Shown here: piece after piece, positions 25,988 through 33,188 of the stretch
Layout: each line of letters starts with the position of its first letter
How positions within the stretch are numbered: position 1 is the first letter of the stretch
Source: Streptomyces sp. CB00316
GTDB taxonomy: Bacteria > Actinomycetota > Actinomycetes > Streptomycetales > Streptomycetaceae
DNA: 64,000 bases
Direction: 5' to 3'
Assembly (NCBI RefSeq): GCF_001905595.1
Contig: NZ_LIXI01000011.1
Location: 252,497-316,496, forward strand
Position numbers and translations under genes: made by a program
Notes under the pieces: model-generated
The model's database searches: none
What the model saw: the letters and a program-made list of their open reading frames with translations, nothing else
What the model was told of the DNA's origin: nothing

Positions 25988-26095
25988 CTCGTGTCGCACC
26001 CTCGTAAGCCGAGCGACATACGGGACTGCTCCAAATGGTCCGGAATCCTTCATTCCGACAACGGAACCCCGACTGCATGGGATACGGGAGTGAAC

Positions 26096-27025
26096 ATGAC
26101 GGCGATTCCCGGACCTCTTCAGAGCATGGTCTTCAGGAACGCCGACCTGCCCGCGCTCTTCCACCGTACGGACGCCATCGCGGTCTCCCGGCAGCGCGAG
26201 GCCGTGAACACCACCAGGGTCCAGCTGGCACTGCTCGTGGCGGGCACGGTGCCCGCCGCGCTCCCATGGCACGCCGAGGACGGCCTCGCCGTCCAACTGC
26301 TCCACGGCTCAGCCGTGTTGGCGTACCTGGGTGTCCTGTTCACGACCTACCTCGCCTCGCGCCGCAAGGCGAAGTCGCACTGGCAACTCAACCGCTCCGC
26401 AGCGGAGTTCATCAAGTCCCTCTGCTGGCGCTACGCGGTCCACGGTTCGCCCTTCGAGACCGCGGCCCCGCACCCCGAGGCGCTGTTCGCCAACCGGCTG
26501 GAGGAGGGGCTCCAGGAACTGAGGAAGGTGGGCTGGGCCGATCCGCGCGAGGTGATGACGGACGCCGACGGGGCGGTCATCACGGAGTCCATGCGGGAGT
26601 TACGGGACAAGGCCTTCACCGTACGCAAGGAGACGTATGTACGGGACCGGCTCATCGAGCAGCGGCGGTGGTACCGCAGACGGCGGCTGGTCTCCCGGCG
26701 CGGCGCGCTCGTCTGGTCCGGGGCGGTCGTCGCGCTGACCCTGCCGGCGCTGGCGCTGAGCGTGCTGCAGACCTTCGGGGTGGGGCGCTCCCTCGGGCTG
26801 ACCGGGGTGCTGTCCGCAGCCGCGGCGGCCTGTCTCGCCTGGAACGAGCTGCGCCGCCACCACCCGCTGATCTCCGCCCACTCCCTGGTGGAGGACGACC
26901 TGGAGTCGATGCAGGCCGCGATGGAGACCACGCTCACCGAGCGGCAGTGGCCCGTGGCGGTCTTCGAGACCGAGCGGATCGTCTCGCCGGAGCACACGGA
27001 CTGGCTGGTGCGGCACCGCACCTGA
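26096..27025 (+). CDS. DUF4231 / SLATT-type membrane protein
   Basis: A 309-residue protein from ATG 26096 with GGGAG five bases upstream; GTG 26090 is an alternative. Two paired membrane-helix hairpins are visible: ~40-85 (RVQLALLVAGTVPAALPWHA, then LLHGSAVLAYLGVLFTTYLA) and ~195-250 (ALVWSGAVVALTLPALALSV, then GLTGVLSAAAAACLAWNELR). Each is followed by a soluble helical segment, including NRSAAEFIKSLCWRYAVHGSPF. This is the SLATT layout described for membrane sensors or effectors in nucleotide-centred conflict systems. It is divergent from fxsA and converges (7-bp gap) on a SLOG-like gene, the class of partner expected for SLATT proteins. Confidence 0.85.
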   Translation: MTAIPGPLQSMVFRNADLPALFHRTDAIAVSRQREAVNTTRVQLALLVAGTVPAALPWHAEDGLAVQLLHGSAVLAYLGVLFTTYLASRRKAKSHWQLNRSAAEFIKSLCWRYAVHGSPFETAAPHPEALFANRLEEGLQELRKVGWADPREVMTDADGAVITESMRELRDKAFTVRKETYVRDRLIEQRRWYRRRRLVSRRGALVWSGAVVALTLPALALSVLQTFGVGRSLGLTGVLSAAAAACLAWNELRRHHPLISAHSLVEDDLESMQAAMETTLTERQWPVAVFETERIVSPEHTDWLVRHRT

Positions 27026-27032
27026 GCGGCCG

Positions 27033-27512
27033 TCACCCCCGCTCCACGCCGTCCCGCCAGATGACGGTGACCGGGCGGCCCAGCGTACGGGCGTACGTCA
27101 CGATGTCTCCCGTGCCGCCGAGGCCCCGTGCCGGGCGGCCGTCCCAGACGGCGAGCAGCAGGTCGCAGTGGTCGGCGATGTAGGCACCGGCCGCGTAGTA
27201 CGCCTCGTCGGTTGAGTGGGAGAAGTCCAGCCGGACCTCCTGGGCCGCGCGGGACTTGAGGAGCCGGTAGCGGGCCAGGTCGGCGGTGGTCTCGAAGCAG
27301 GCCTCGTAGTCGCCACTGGGGATCACCACCGTCAGCTTGGCGCCGCAGTCGAGGGCGAGGCCGGCGAAGAGCTGGTCGGCGCCGACCGCCAGGCTGGAGA
27401 GCGCCTCAGTGGCACCGTCGAGTCCGCACAGGGCCGCACGCAGACCGGCGAGGACGTGGGTCCGGGCCGCGTCGGGGATGGAGCGGTGACCGGTGATTCC
27501 GATGCGATTCAC
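27033..27512 (-). CDS. SLOG-like (Rossmannoid nucleotide-fold) protein
   Basis: A 159-residue protein from GTG 27512; upstream in-frame codons are poor starts and CCAGGTCC lies just before the GTG. It begins MNRIGITGHRSIP, the glycine-containing first strand and loop of SLOG/LOG-like proteins. It continues with SLAVGADQLFAGLALDCGAK and VVIPSGDYEACFE, and ends with CDLLLAVWDGRPARGLGGTGDIV, the second conserved phosphate-handling loop. SLOG domains bind or generate nucleotide-derived ligands and are recurrent partners of SLATT proteins. The opposite orientation to its presumed partner means the two are neighbours, not an operon. Confidence 0.82.
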   Translation of the reverse strand: MNRIGITGHRSIPDAARTHVLAGLRAALCGLDGATEALSSLAVGADQLFAGLALDCGAKLTVVIPSGDYEACFETTADLARYRLLKSRAAQEVRLDFSHSTDEAYYAAGAYIADHCDLLLAVWDGRPARGLGGTGDIVTYARTLGRPVTVIWRDGVERG

Positions 27513-27592
27513 GGACCTGGAACCCCCTGGTGTCGGCGCTTCCCGTGCGACCGGTCGTGGCGACATCCTCTCAAGAGCCTGGGGGCGCGCGG

Positions 27593-27624
27593 GAGCCCCC
27601 GTCCGGAATTCCGGACGGGGGCTC
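27593..27624. terminator. Palindromic terminator downstream of sprB
   Basis: A perfect 32-nt palindrome (16-bp arms 27593-27608 and 27609-27624, centre GAATTC) lies 80 bp beyond the sprB stop, in the gap before the SLOG-like gene's start. Transcripts from sprB would fold into a long stem with a minimal AATT loop. Confidence 0.85.
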
Positions 27625-27704
27625 GTATGTACGGACAGCGCCGGGCGCGACCGGTACGTCGGCCGGGGAGCCTGGTGCGCCGGTCGGGTGGGCCGGTGCG
27701 CCGG

Positions 27705-28604
27705 TCAGTAGACGCTGACGCCGTAGGCGTTCAGGGCCTCGACGACCGGCTGGAAGAAGGTCGTACCGCCGGAGGAGCAGTTGCCGCTGCCGCCGGAGGT
27801 GAGACCGATCGCCCGGGTGCCGGAGTAGAGCGGGCCGCCGGAGTCGCCGGGCTCGGCGCACACGTTGGTGCGGATCATGCCGTACACGACATCGCCGCCG
27901 CCGTAGTTGACGGTGGCGTTGAGGCCGGTCACCGAGCCGCTGCGGGTGCCGGTGGTGGAGCCGCGGCGGGTGACGGCCATCCCTACGGTGGCGTTGGCGG
28001 CACTGGTGATGTCCTGGCCGCCGACCGAGCCGTCCTTGGGGATGGTGTTGTTCGTGTAGCGCACGATGCCGTAGTCGTTGTTCGGGAAGCTGGAGCCGGA
28101 GGCCGTCCCTAGCACGGTGGTGCGGGCGGAGTTGGCGTACCAGGTGCCCGTACCGTTGGTGCAGTGGCCGGCGGTCAGGAAGTAGTAGGTGGAGCCGCTG
28201 CGGACGTTGAAGCCCAGCGAGCAGCGGCCGGTGTTGGAGTAGATCGCGTCGCCGCCGGAGATCAGCTTGCTGAACTTCCCGGGCGTGCGCTCGATCGTGA
28301 GGGCGGAGGCGTTGGCGCCCGCGGCCTTCTTGATCTGCGCGATCTCCGCCTGGGTGACCGTGCTGTCGACGGTGACGACGAGGCGGTTGGTCTTCGGGTC
28401 GATGTTCCAGGCGGTGCCCGCGATGTCGGCGCCGAGCACGGCGTCGCTCGCGGTGGACAGCTGGGTGGCGCTGAACGTACCGGTGGGTTCGGCACTGGCG
28501 GTGGGAACGGTGAACGCCGCGACGGCGGCGAGTCCGGCGAGGACGGCCGTGGTACGGACGCGTCTCGCATGGTTGCGGCGGGGGTTGGTGCGCTTGATCC
28601 TCAC
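27705..28604 (-). CDS. sprB: Streptogrisin B-like secreted serine protease
   Basis: A pre-pro-protease of 299 residues, the same length I recall for S. griseus streptogrisin B. GTG 28604 has GGAGG well placed upstream. Signal peptide RRVRTTAVLAGLAAVAAFTV, propeptide to about residue 114, then the mature start ISGGDAIYSNTGRCSLGFNV. The catalytic triad is visible in LTAGHC, NNDYGIV and EPGDSGGPL, with cysteine pairs as in the family. Streptogrisin B is a chymotrypsin-like extracellular protease activated by autoproteolysis. It lies 12 kb from the sprD-like gene in the same orientation. The two share the C-terminal SGGTTFFQPV region, pointing to an old duplication. Confidence 0.95.
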   Translation of the reverse strand: MRIKRTNPRRNHARRVRTTAVLAGLAAVAAFTVPTASAEPTGTFSATQLSTASDAVLGADIAGTAWNIDPKTNRLVVTVDSTVTQAEIAQIKKAAGANASALTIERTPGKFSKLISGGDAIYSNTGRCSLGFNVRSGSTYYFLTAGHCTNGTGTWYANSARTTVLGTASGSSFPNNDYGIVRYTNNTIPKDGSVGGQDITSAANATVGMAVTRRGSTTGTRSGSVTGLNATVNYGGGDVVYGMIRTNVCAEPGDSGGPLYSGTRAIGLTSGGSGNCSSGGTTFFQPVVEALNAYGVSVY

Positions 28605-28841
28605 TTCGGGTTCCTCCGAGGGGAATCGGGGGCCCTCCTGTGGGGTGGCGGGCCCGTGAGGCGCAGTCGGGGGCCTGTCCGGATTCCGGAATTGCCGTGC
28701 CCCTGACAATCGCTGACGGGAGTATCAAGGGGTCCGGACAGGCAGCGCAAGCATGCCTTTCGGCCACCTGCGCCCCACCCGCACCCCAACCTCCGGCAGC
28801 TCTCGGGCTGCCGGAGGCCGGCGCCTGGGCTTCACGCGGGT

Positions 28842-29663
28842 TCAGGCGTCCAGGCGGTTCCGCTCCCCCGCCGGGACCGGCACGGTGAGGGTGTTGCCCG
28901 GGGGCGGGAAGGGGCAGATGAAGTGATCGGCGAAGGCGCACGGCGGCAGCAGCGCGCGGTTGAAGTCGACGTTCACGCTGCCGTCGCCGGCCGGCGGGCC
29001 GGGACGCAGGAAGCGGAAGCGGTAGCTGCCGTTCCCGCTGGTGGCGTCGGCGAAGACGGCCCACAGCGAGCCGTCCGGCTCGACCGCCACCTGGAGCGTG
29101 TGCTCGTCCCCTTCCACCGTGAAGGCGATCTCCCCGCCGAGCCCGAGACCCCGCTCGACCCCGTCGGCGTTGGGTACCCGTACGGCCCGCTCCTCGGCGT
29201 AGGGACGGAAGGTTCCCGACAGCGCCCAGTCCGGGTCGTACGGGGTCGCGTCGATGGTCGAGAAGGCGTGCCGCGACGGTGAGGCCGGATCGAAGTCCCT
29301 TACGGCCCAGAGCCCTTCGCGGCGGAGCACCACCAGCCGCCGCTCACCCTGCCCCACCCGGGAGTCGCCGATGGGGCCGCGGTCCGCACCGAGCCGGACC
29401 TCGCCGGTCAGCGGCTTGCCGTCGACCACGACGCCGTCCTCGGCGGTGGCGGTCAGCACCACCTCGTCGCCGTCCTCGCGCCACTGCCCCGGGACGGCCG
29501 GAATTCGCCCTTCCGGGTGATCGGAGAACCAGTGGGTTCCGGTCAGCGAGAGCGGGCCGTAGGGGGCCGCGACCGCGAGGACGCGCCCCTCGTGCCACTC
29601 CTGCCACTCCTGTGCGGCGTCCGGCTCCCCGGCCCGCTGGTCCTGCTGTGCGTCCGTGCTCAT
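28842..29663 (-). CDS. DUF1684 family protein
   Basis: A 273-residue soluble protein from ATG 29663 (AAAGG upstream). It has the two-part DUF1684 architecture: an N-terminal FHA-like beta domain (LAVAAPYGPLSLTGTHWFSD ... VVVDGKPLTGEVRLGAD), and a C-terminal half ending in the family hallmark DFNRALLPPCAFADHFICPF, followed by PPPGNTL. A conserved Cys/His/Asp cluster in that hallmark could bind metal or substrate. No biochemical role is established. There is no signal peptide. It is probably monocistronic; DUF5685 lies downstream on the same strand after 194 bp. Confidence 0.88.
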   Translation of the reverse strand: MSTDAQQDQRAGEPDAAQEWQEWHEGRVLAVAAPYGPLSLTGTHWFSDHPEGRIPAVPGQWREDGDEVVLTATAEDGVVVDGKPLTGEVRLGADRGPIGDSRVGQGERRLVVLRREGLWAVRDFDPASPSRHAFSTIDATPYDPDWALSGTFRPYAEERAVRVPNADGVERGLGLGGEIAFTVEGDEHTLQVAVEPDGSLWAVFADATSGNGSYRFRFLRPGPPAGDGSVNVDFNRALLPPCAFADHFICPFPPPGNTLTVPVPAGERNRLDA

Positions 29664-29741
29664 GCGATCAACCTTTCCACACCGGCTCCGCCAGGCCGAG
29701 GTGCGACCGCAGCGTGGAGCCGGAGGTCGGCGCGGTCCGGA

Positions 29742-29857
29742 TTAGCCCCTGGAGAAGCGGGGCACCACCGAGTCCGCGATCGAGAGGTCGCAGAGCTCAC
29801 CGCCGGAGCTGAAGAGCCCCGAGCCGAAGTAGCCCAGGGCCGGAGACTCCTGCGGGC
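29742..29857 (-). pseudogene. Orphan C-terminal coding remnant
   Basis: Minus-strand codons with almost exclusive G/C third positions encode ALGYFGSGLFSSGGELCDLS, then IADSVVPRFSRG and a stop at 29742. Upstream the frame runs into the Cys-rich end of the DUF5685 gene in a different frame, where it no longer looks coding, and there is no start codon. It looks like the surviving tail of a gene truncated by deletion, or a lost extension of DUF5685. The family is not recognised. Confidence 0.35.
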
Positions 29858-31042
29858 TCAGCAGTCGCACCCGCAGGAATCGCCGCAACAGCAGCACCCC
29901 TCGCCGCACTGGCCGCAGCAGTCGCACGCCTCGCAGCAGTCTCCGCAGTCATTGCACAGCGCATCCCGGCGCTCCCGGCTCCAGGGGTCCTCGAAGGTCC
30001 CGCAGCACATCTGGCAGGTGCAGGCGAGCCCGGCCCACACCAGGCACCCGGCGATCAGCCCGCGCCTCTCGCGTGGCGGCCGGGGCGGGGACGGGGCGGC
30101 GGGACCGCCGGGGGTGGGGCCGTACGGGTTCCCGGGTGGCGGCCCGAAGGAGGCCTGCGGCACCTCGAGCCCCCGGTGCGAGCAGGACGACGTGCCGAAC
30201 GCCCGGTCGACCGAGCGGCGCAGTTCGTGGGCGAGCAGCACGTGGACGAGCTTGCCGTCGGTGAACTCCACCTCGCGCAGCGCGAGCCGTACGCCGTGCA
30301 GCGCGTCGTCGCAGAGCCGGCGCGCCTCGGTCAGCGACGTGCCGGTCACCGCGAGCGGGTTCCAGGCACCCGACGCGGCGTCAGCCTCCCGGTCCTCCAC
30401 GGCGTCCAGCAGATGCGCGAGCCGCCCGAAGAGACGTCCGGCCTCCGCGAGCGGGGCCGCGTTCCGCAACTTCCCGGCGAGGACCGCGGTGTGCGCGAAG
30501 GCGGCCGCGGTTGCCGTCTCGGTGGGTTCGGTGACCGTCAGCAGCGGGGTGCCGGGCCCGGCGAGGGTCTCGATGCCGGTCTGCCGGTCGACCGCGTCGA
30601 CCAGGAGGGCGGTGTCGAAGCCGAGCGCCGCCCCCGTACGGGCGCCCGCCCGGTCCCAGCCCGCCGCCACCCGCCGCGCGGCCGCCGCGACCGGCCGCCG
30701 GGCCAACAACCCGTCCCGGTCGGCGACGTGGTCGCGCACCTTGGCGGAGGCGAGGACGAGTGAGACGGCGGCGGCGAGCCTGGCCCCCTCCCCCATGGCG
30801 ACCGGGGCGGTCCGCATGGCGCGCAGCGGGCACGGCCCGGCGGTGCGGCGCCCGGCGGGAGTGGCGCCGGCCTGAGCCTCCGTCAGCACCGAGACGATCA
30901 GACCGTCATAGTTCGTGACGATCCTGGCGAACTGCCCGTGATCCGCCCTCAGGGCCAGGCAGAGGCCGCAGAGATGGGCCATCCACTCGGTCCGCAGACC
31001 TTCGGAGAGCCGGTGCGTACAGGGCCTCACGATTCCGAACAT
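29858..31042 (-). CDS. DUF5685 family protein with Cys-rich C-terminus
   Basis: A 394-residue protein from ATG 31042 (GGGGGA upstream), beginning MFGIVRPCTHRLSEGLRTEW, a typical DUF5685 N-terminus with CGLCLALRADHG and a C-x-x-C pair. The central ~220 residues are helical. After a Pro/Gly-rich linker (~300-335) the tail (about 340-394) holds roughly 20 cysteines in CC, CxxC and CxC patterns, suggesting metal binding. Function is unknown; members occur widely in Streptomyces. It stands alone on the minus strand with a 311-bp gap to sflA. Confidence 0.82.
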   Translation of the reverse strand: MFGIVRPCTHRLSEGLRTEWMAHLCGLCLALRADHGQFARIVTNYDGLIVSVLTEAQAGATPAGRRTAGPCPLRAMRTAPVAMGEGARLAAAVSLVLASAKVRDHVADRDGLLARRPVAAAARRVAAGWDRAGARTGAALGFDTALLVDAVDRQTGIETLAGPGTPLLTVTEPTETATAAAFAHTAVLAGKLRNAAPLAEAGRLFGRLAHLLDAVEDREADAASGAWNPLAVTGTSLTEARRLCDDALHGVRLALREVEFTDGKLVHVLLAHELRRSVDRAFGTSSCSHRGLEVPQASFGPPPGNPYGPTPGGPAAPSPPRPPRERRGLIAGCLVWAGLACTCQMCCGTFEDPWSRERRDALCNDCGDCCEACDCCGQCGEGCCCCGDSCGCDC

Positions 31043-31353
31043 GCCGATCCCCCGCGAGCCGTTCCGACCGGTGCGCGCCACTCGCGCACCCGAGCGCCGT
31101 GCATCGTATCGAGTGATCCGTTCACCCGTACGTCCCCCATGTCACCCGTACGGACCGGAGCATCATATTTTCCCACCAGAACCGGCCTTACGCAGGAGGA
31201 ACCTTGACGAACCGCCACATGTTCTGCACCAGTACCGTCACGAATCACCTGTGCGGCGACTATCCACTTGGCGCGGTATCCGCATCATGGACGACCATAG
31301 GGATACGAAAGAGATGCGGAACACCAAGGAACCGCGGTTGAGAGGAGGCGTCC
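31043..31353. other. Divergent intergenic region before sflA
   Basis: This 311-bp region has no supported gene. TCACCCGTACG occurs twice, 20 bp apart (31120-31130 and 31141-31151), and could be a paired regulator site. The sflA ribosome site GAGAGGAGGCG lies at its right end. Confidence 0.35.
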
Positions 31354-31797
31354 ATGGGATCGGTGCGCAAGGCAAGTGCGTGGCTGGGCCTCGTAGAGGA
31401 CAACGACGAGCGGTACTACGACGACGAGTACGCCGAGGGTACGGAGACGGGCACAGGCAACCAGGCCTGGGTCACCGACCCGCGGGCGCAGGTGGCCACC
31501 GAGGCGGCCGAGGAGCAGGACCGTCGGATCGCCACGGTGACCCCGGACAGCTTCCGGGACGCACGGGCCATCGGTGAGCTGTTCCGGGACGGTGTCCCGG
31601 TGATCGTCAACCTCACGGCCATGGACCCCGCCGACGCCAAGCGCGTGGTGGACTTCGCCGCCGGGCTGATCTTCGGCCTGCGCGGTTCGATCGACCGGGT
31701 GGCCACCCGGGTCTTCCTGCTCTCCCCGGCCGACACCCAGGTGGTCGCCGGGGAAGCCGCCGGCCGCAAGGCCGACGGCTTCTTCAACCAGAGCTGA
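31354..31797 (+). CDS. sflA: SepF-like cell-division protein (SflA-type)
   Basis: A 147-residue protein from ATG 31354 with AGGAGG upstream. N-terminal amphipathic membrane-targeting helix MGSVRKASAWLGLVEDND is followed by an acidic/Tyr linker (DERYYDDEYAEGTETG). The SepF core spans ~55-140: VTPDSFRDARAIGELFRDGV, VIVNLTAMDPADAKRVVDFA, GLIFGLRGSIDRV and RVFLLSPADTQV. SepF anchors FtsZ to the membrane. Streptomyces carry the canonical sepF in the dcw cluster plus SepF-like SflA and SflB. The isolated position next to an acyl-CoA dehydrogenase gene matches the S. coelicolor sflA locus from memory. Confidence 0.85.
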   Translation: MGSVRKASAWLGLVEDNDERYYDDEYAEGTETGTGNQAWVTDPRAQVATEAAEEQDRRIATVTPDSFRDARAIGELFRDGVPVIVNLTAMDPADAKRVVDFAAGLIFGLRGSIDRVATRVFLLSPADTQVVAGEAAGRKADGFFNQS

Positions 31798-31801
31798 GCA
31801 G

Positions 31802-31831
31802 GGCGCTCGCCGGAAAATTCCGGTCAGCGCC
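31802..31831. terminator. Imperfect hairpin between sflA and acyl-CoA dehydrogenase genes
   Basis: Fourteen-nt arms (31802-31815 and 31818-31831) with one 2-nt mismatch and an AA loop lie in the 65-bp gap between two convergent genes. Confidence 0.6.
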
Positions 31832-31862
31832 TCCGGTCGGCGCGTCCCACGGACGGCCGTGG

Positions 31863-33083
31863 TCACCGGAAGGCGTCGAGACCGGTGAGCGCCTTGCCCA
31901 GCACCAGCTGGTGCATCTCGACGGTGCCCTCGTAGGTGAGCACCGACTCCAGGTTCGTCGCGTGCCGCATCACCGGGTACTCCAGCGAGATCCCGTTGGC
32001 ACCGAGGATCGTGCGCGAGGTGCGGCAGATCTCGATCGCCTCCCGCACGTTGTTGAGCTTGCCGAAGCTGACCTGCTCGGGGCGGAGCCGCCCCGCGTCC
32101 ATGCGCCTGCCCAGATGATGGGCGAGCAGGATGCCTTTGTGCAGTTCCACGGCCATGTCCGCCAGCTTCGCCTGGGTGAGCTGGAAGCCGCCGATCGGCC
32201 GGCCGAACTGTTCCCGGGTCCTCGCGTAGTCGAGGGCCGACTCGAAGCTGGCCCGCGCCGCGCCCATGGCGCCCCAGACGATCCCGTACCGCGCGTGGCT
32301 CAGACAGCTGAGCGGGCCGCGCAGCCCCTTCGCGTCCGGAAGCACCGCGTCGGCGGGGAGCCGGACACCGTCCATGACGAGTTCGCTGGTGACCGAGGCG
32401 CGCAGCGACCACTTGTGGTGGATCTCCGGCGCCGAGAAGCCGGGGGCGTCGGTGGGCACGACGAAGCCGCGGATGCCCCGGCCCTCGTCGCCCTCGTCGG
32501 TCTGCGCCCACACGATCGCCACCCCGGCGACCGAGCCGTTGGTGATCCACATCTTGCGCCCGGTGAGCACCCAGTCCTCGCCGTCGCGCTTGGCGTACGT
32601 CCGCATCCCGGCCGGGTCGGAACCGTGATCGGGCTCGGTCAGCCCGAAGCAGCCGATGATCTCGCCCGCCGCCATGCCGGGCAGCCACCGCTGCTTCTGC
32701 TCCTCGGAGCCGAAGCGGTGGATCGCGTACATGGCGAGCGACCCCTGTACGGAGACGAGCGAGCGGATACCGGAGTCGGCGGCCTCCAGCTCCAGGCAGG
32801 CCAGGCCGTACTGAACGGCGCTCGCCCCGGCGCAGCCGTATCCGTCGAGGGACATGCCGAGCGCGCCCAGCGCCCCGAGCTCCCGGGCCAGCTCCCGGAT
32901 GCCGGGCAGCTCCCCCTTCTCGTACCACTCGGCGATGTGCGGCAGGACCCGGTCGGTGGCCCAGGTGCGGACGGTGTCCCGGATCGCCAGGTCGTCGGGG
33001 CCGAGCAGATCGTCGATGCCGAGGGGGTCGATGGCGTCGAACGGCGGGAGCTTCGACGGCTTCGCGGAATCGGTGCTGGACAT
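31863..33083 (-). CDS. Acyl-CoA dehydrogenase, glutaryl-CoA dehydrogenase-like
   Basis: A 406-residue FAD enzyme from ATG 33083 (GGAGGCACC upstream). Landmarks: N-terminal helical domain (DLAIRDTVRTWATDRVLPHI), FAD/substrate signature CFGLTEPDHGSDPAGM, WITNGSVAGVAIVWAQT, and C-terminal catalytic region ESVLTYEGTVEMHQLVLGKA with the base Glu in YEGT, the position used by glutaryl-CoA dehydrogenase. The likely reaction is oxidative decarboxylation of glutaryl-CoA to crotonyl-CoA in lysine/tryptophan breakdown. It is a single gene 105 bp beyond the MFS exporter stop and converges on sflA. Confidence 0.9.
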   Translation of the reverse strand: MSSTDSAKPSKLPPFDAIDPLGIDDLLGPDDLAIRDTVRTWATDRVLPHIAEWYEKGELPGIRELARELGALGALGMSLDGYGCAGASAVQYGLACLELEAADSGIRSLVSVQGSLAMYAIHRFGSEEQKQRWLPGMAAGEIIGCFGLTEPDHGSDPAGMRTYAKRDGEDWVLTGRKMWITNGSVAGVAIVWAQTDEGDEGRGIRGFVVPTDAPGFSAPEIHHKWSLRASVTSELVMDGVRLPADAVLPDAKGLRGPLSCLSHARYGIVWGAMGAARASFESALDYARTREQFGRPIGGFQLTQAKLADMAVELHKGILLAHHLGRRMDAGRLRPEQVSFGKLNNVREAIEICRTSRTILGANGISLEYPVMRHATNLESVLTYEGTVEMHQLVLGKALTGLDAFR

Positions 33084-33188
33084 GAGGGTGCCTCCGGCGG
33101 CTCGCACGGTGTCCGAGGGGGGCGGGGGTCGGCCGCGGCCCTCCGAAAACTAGCAGTGGTAGTCAGAGCGTCGTGGAGACGTTACGGC

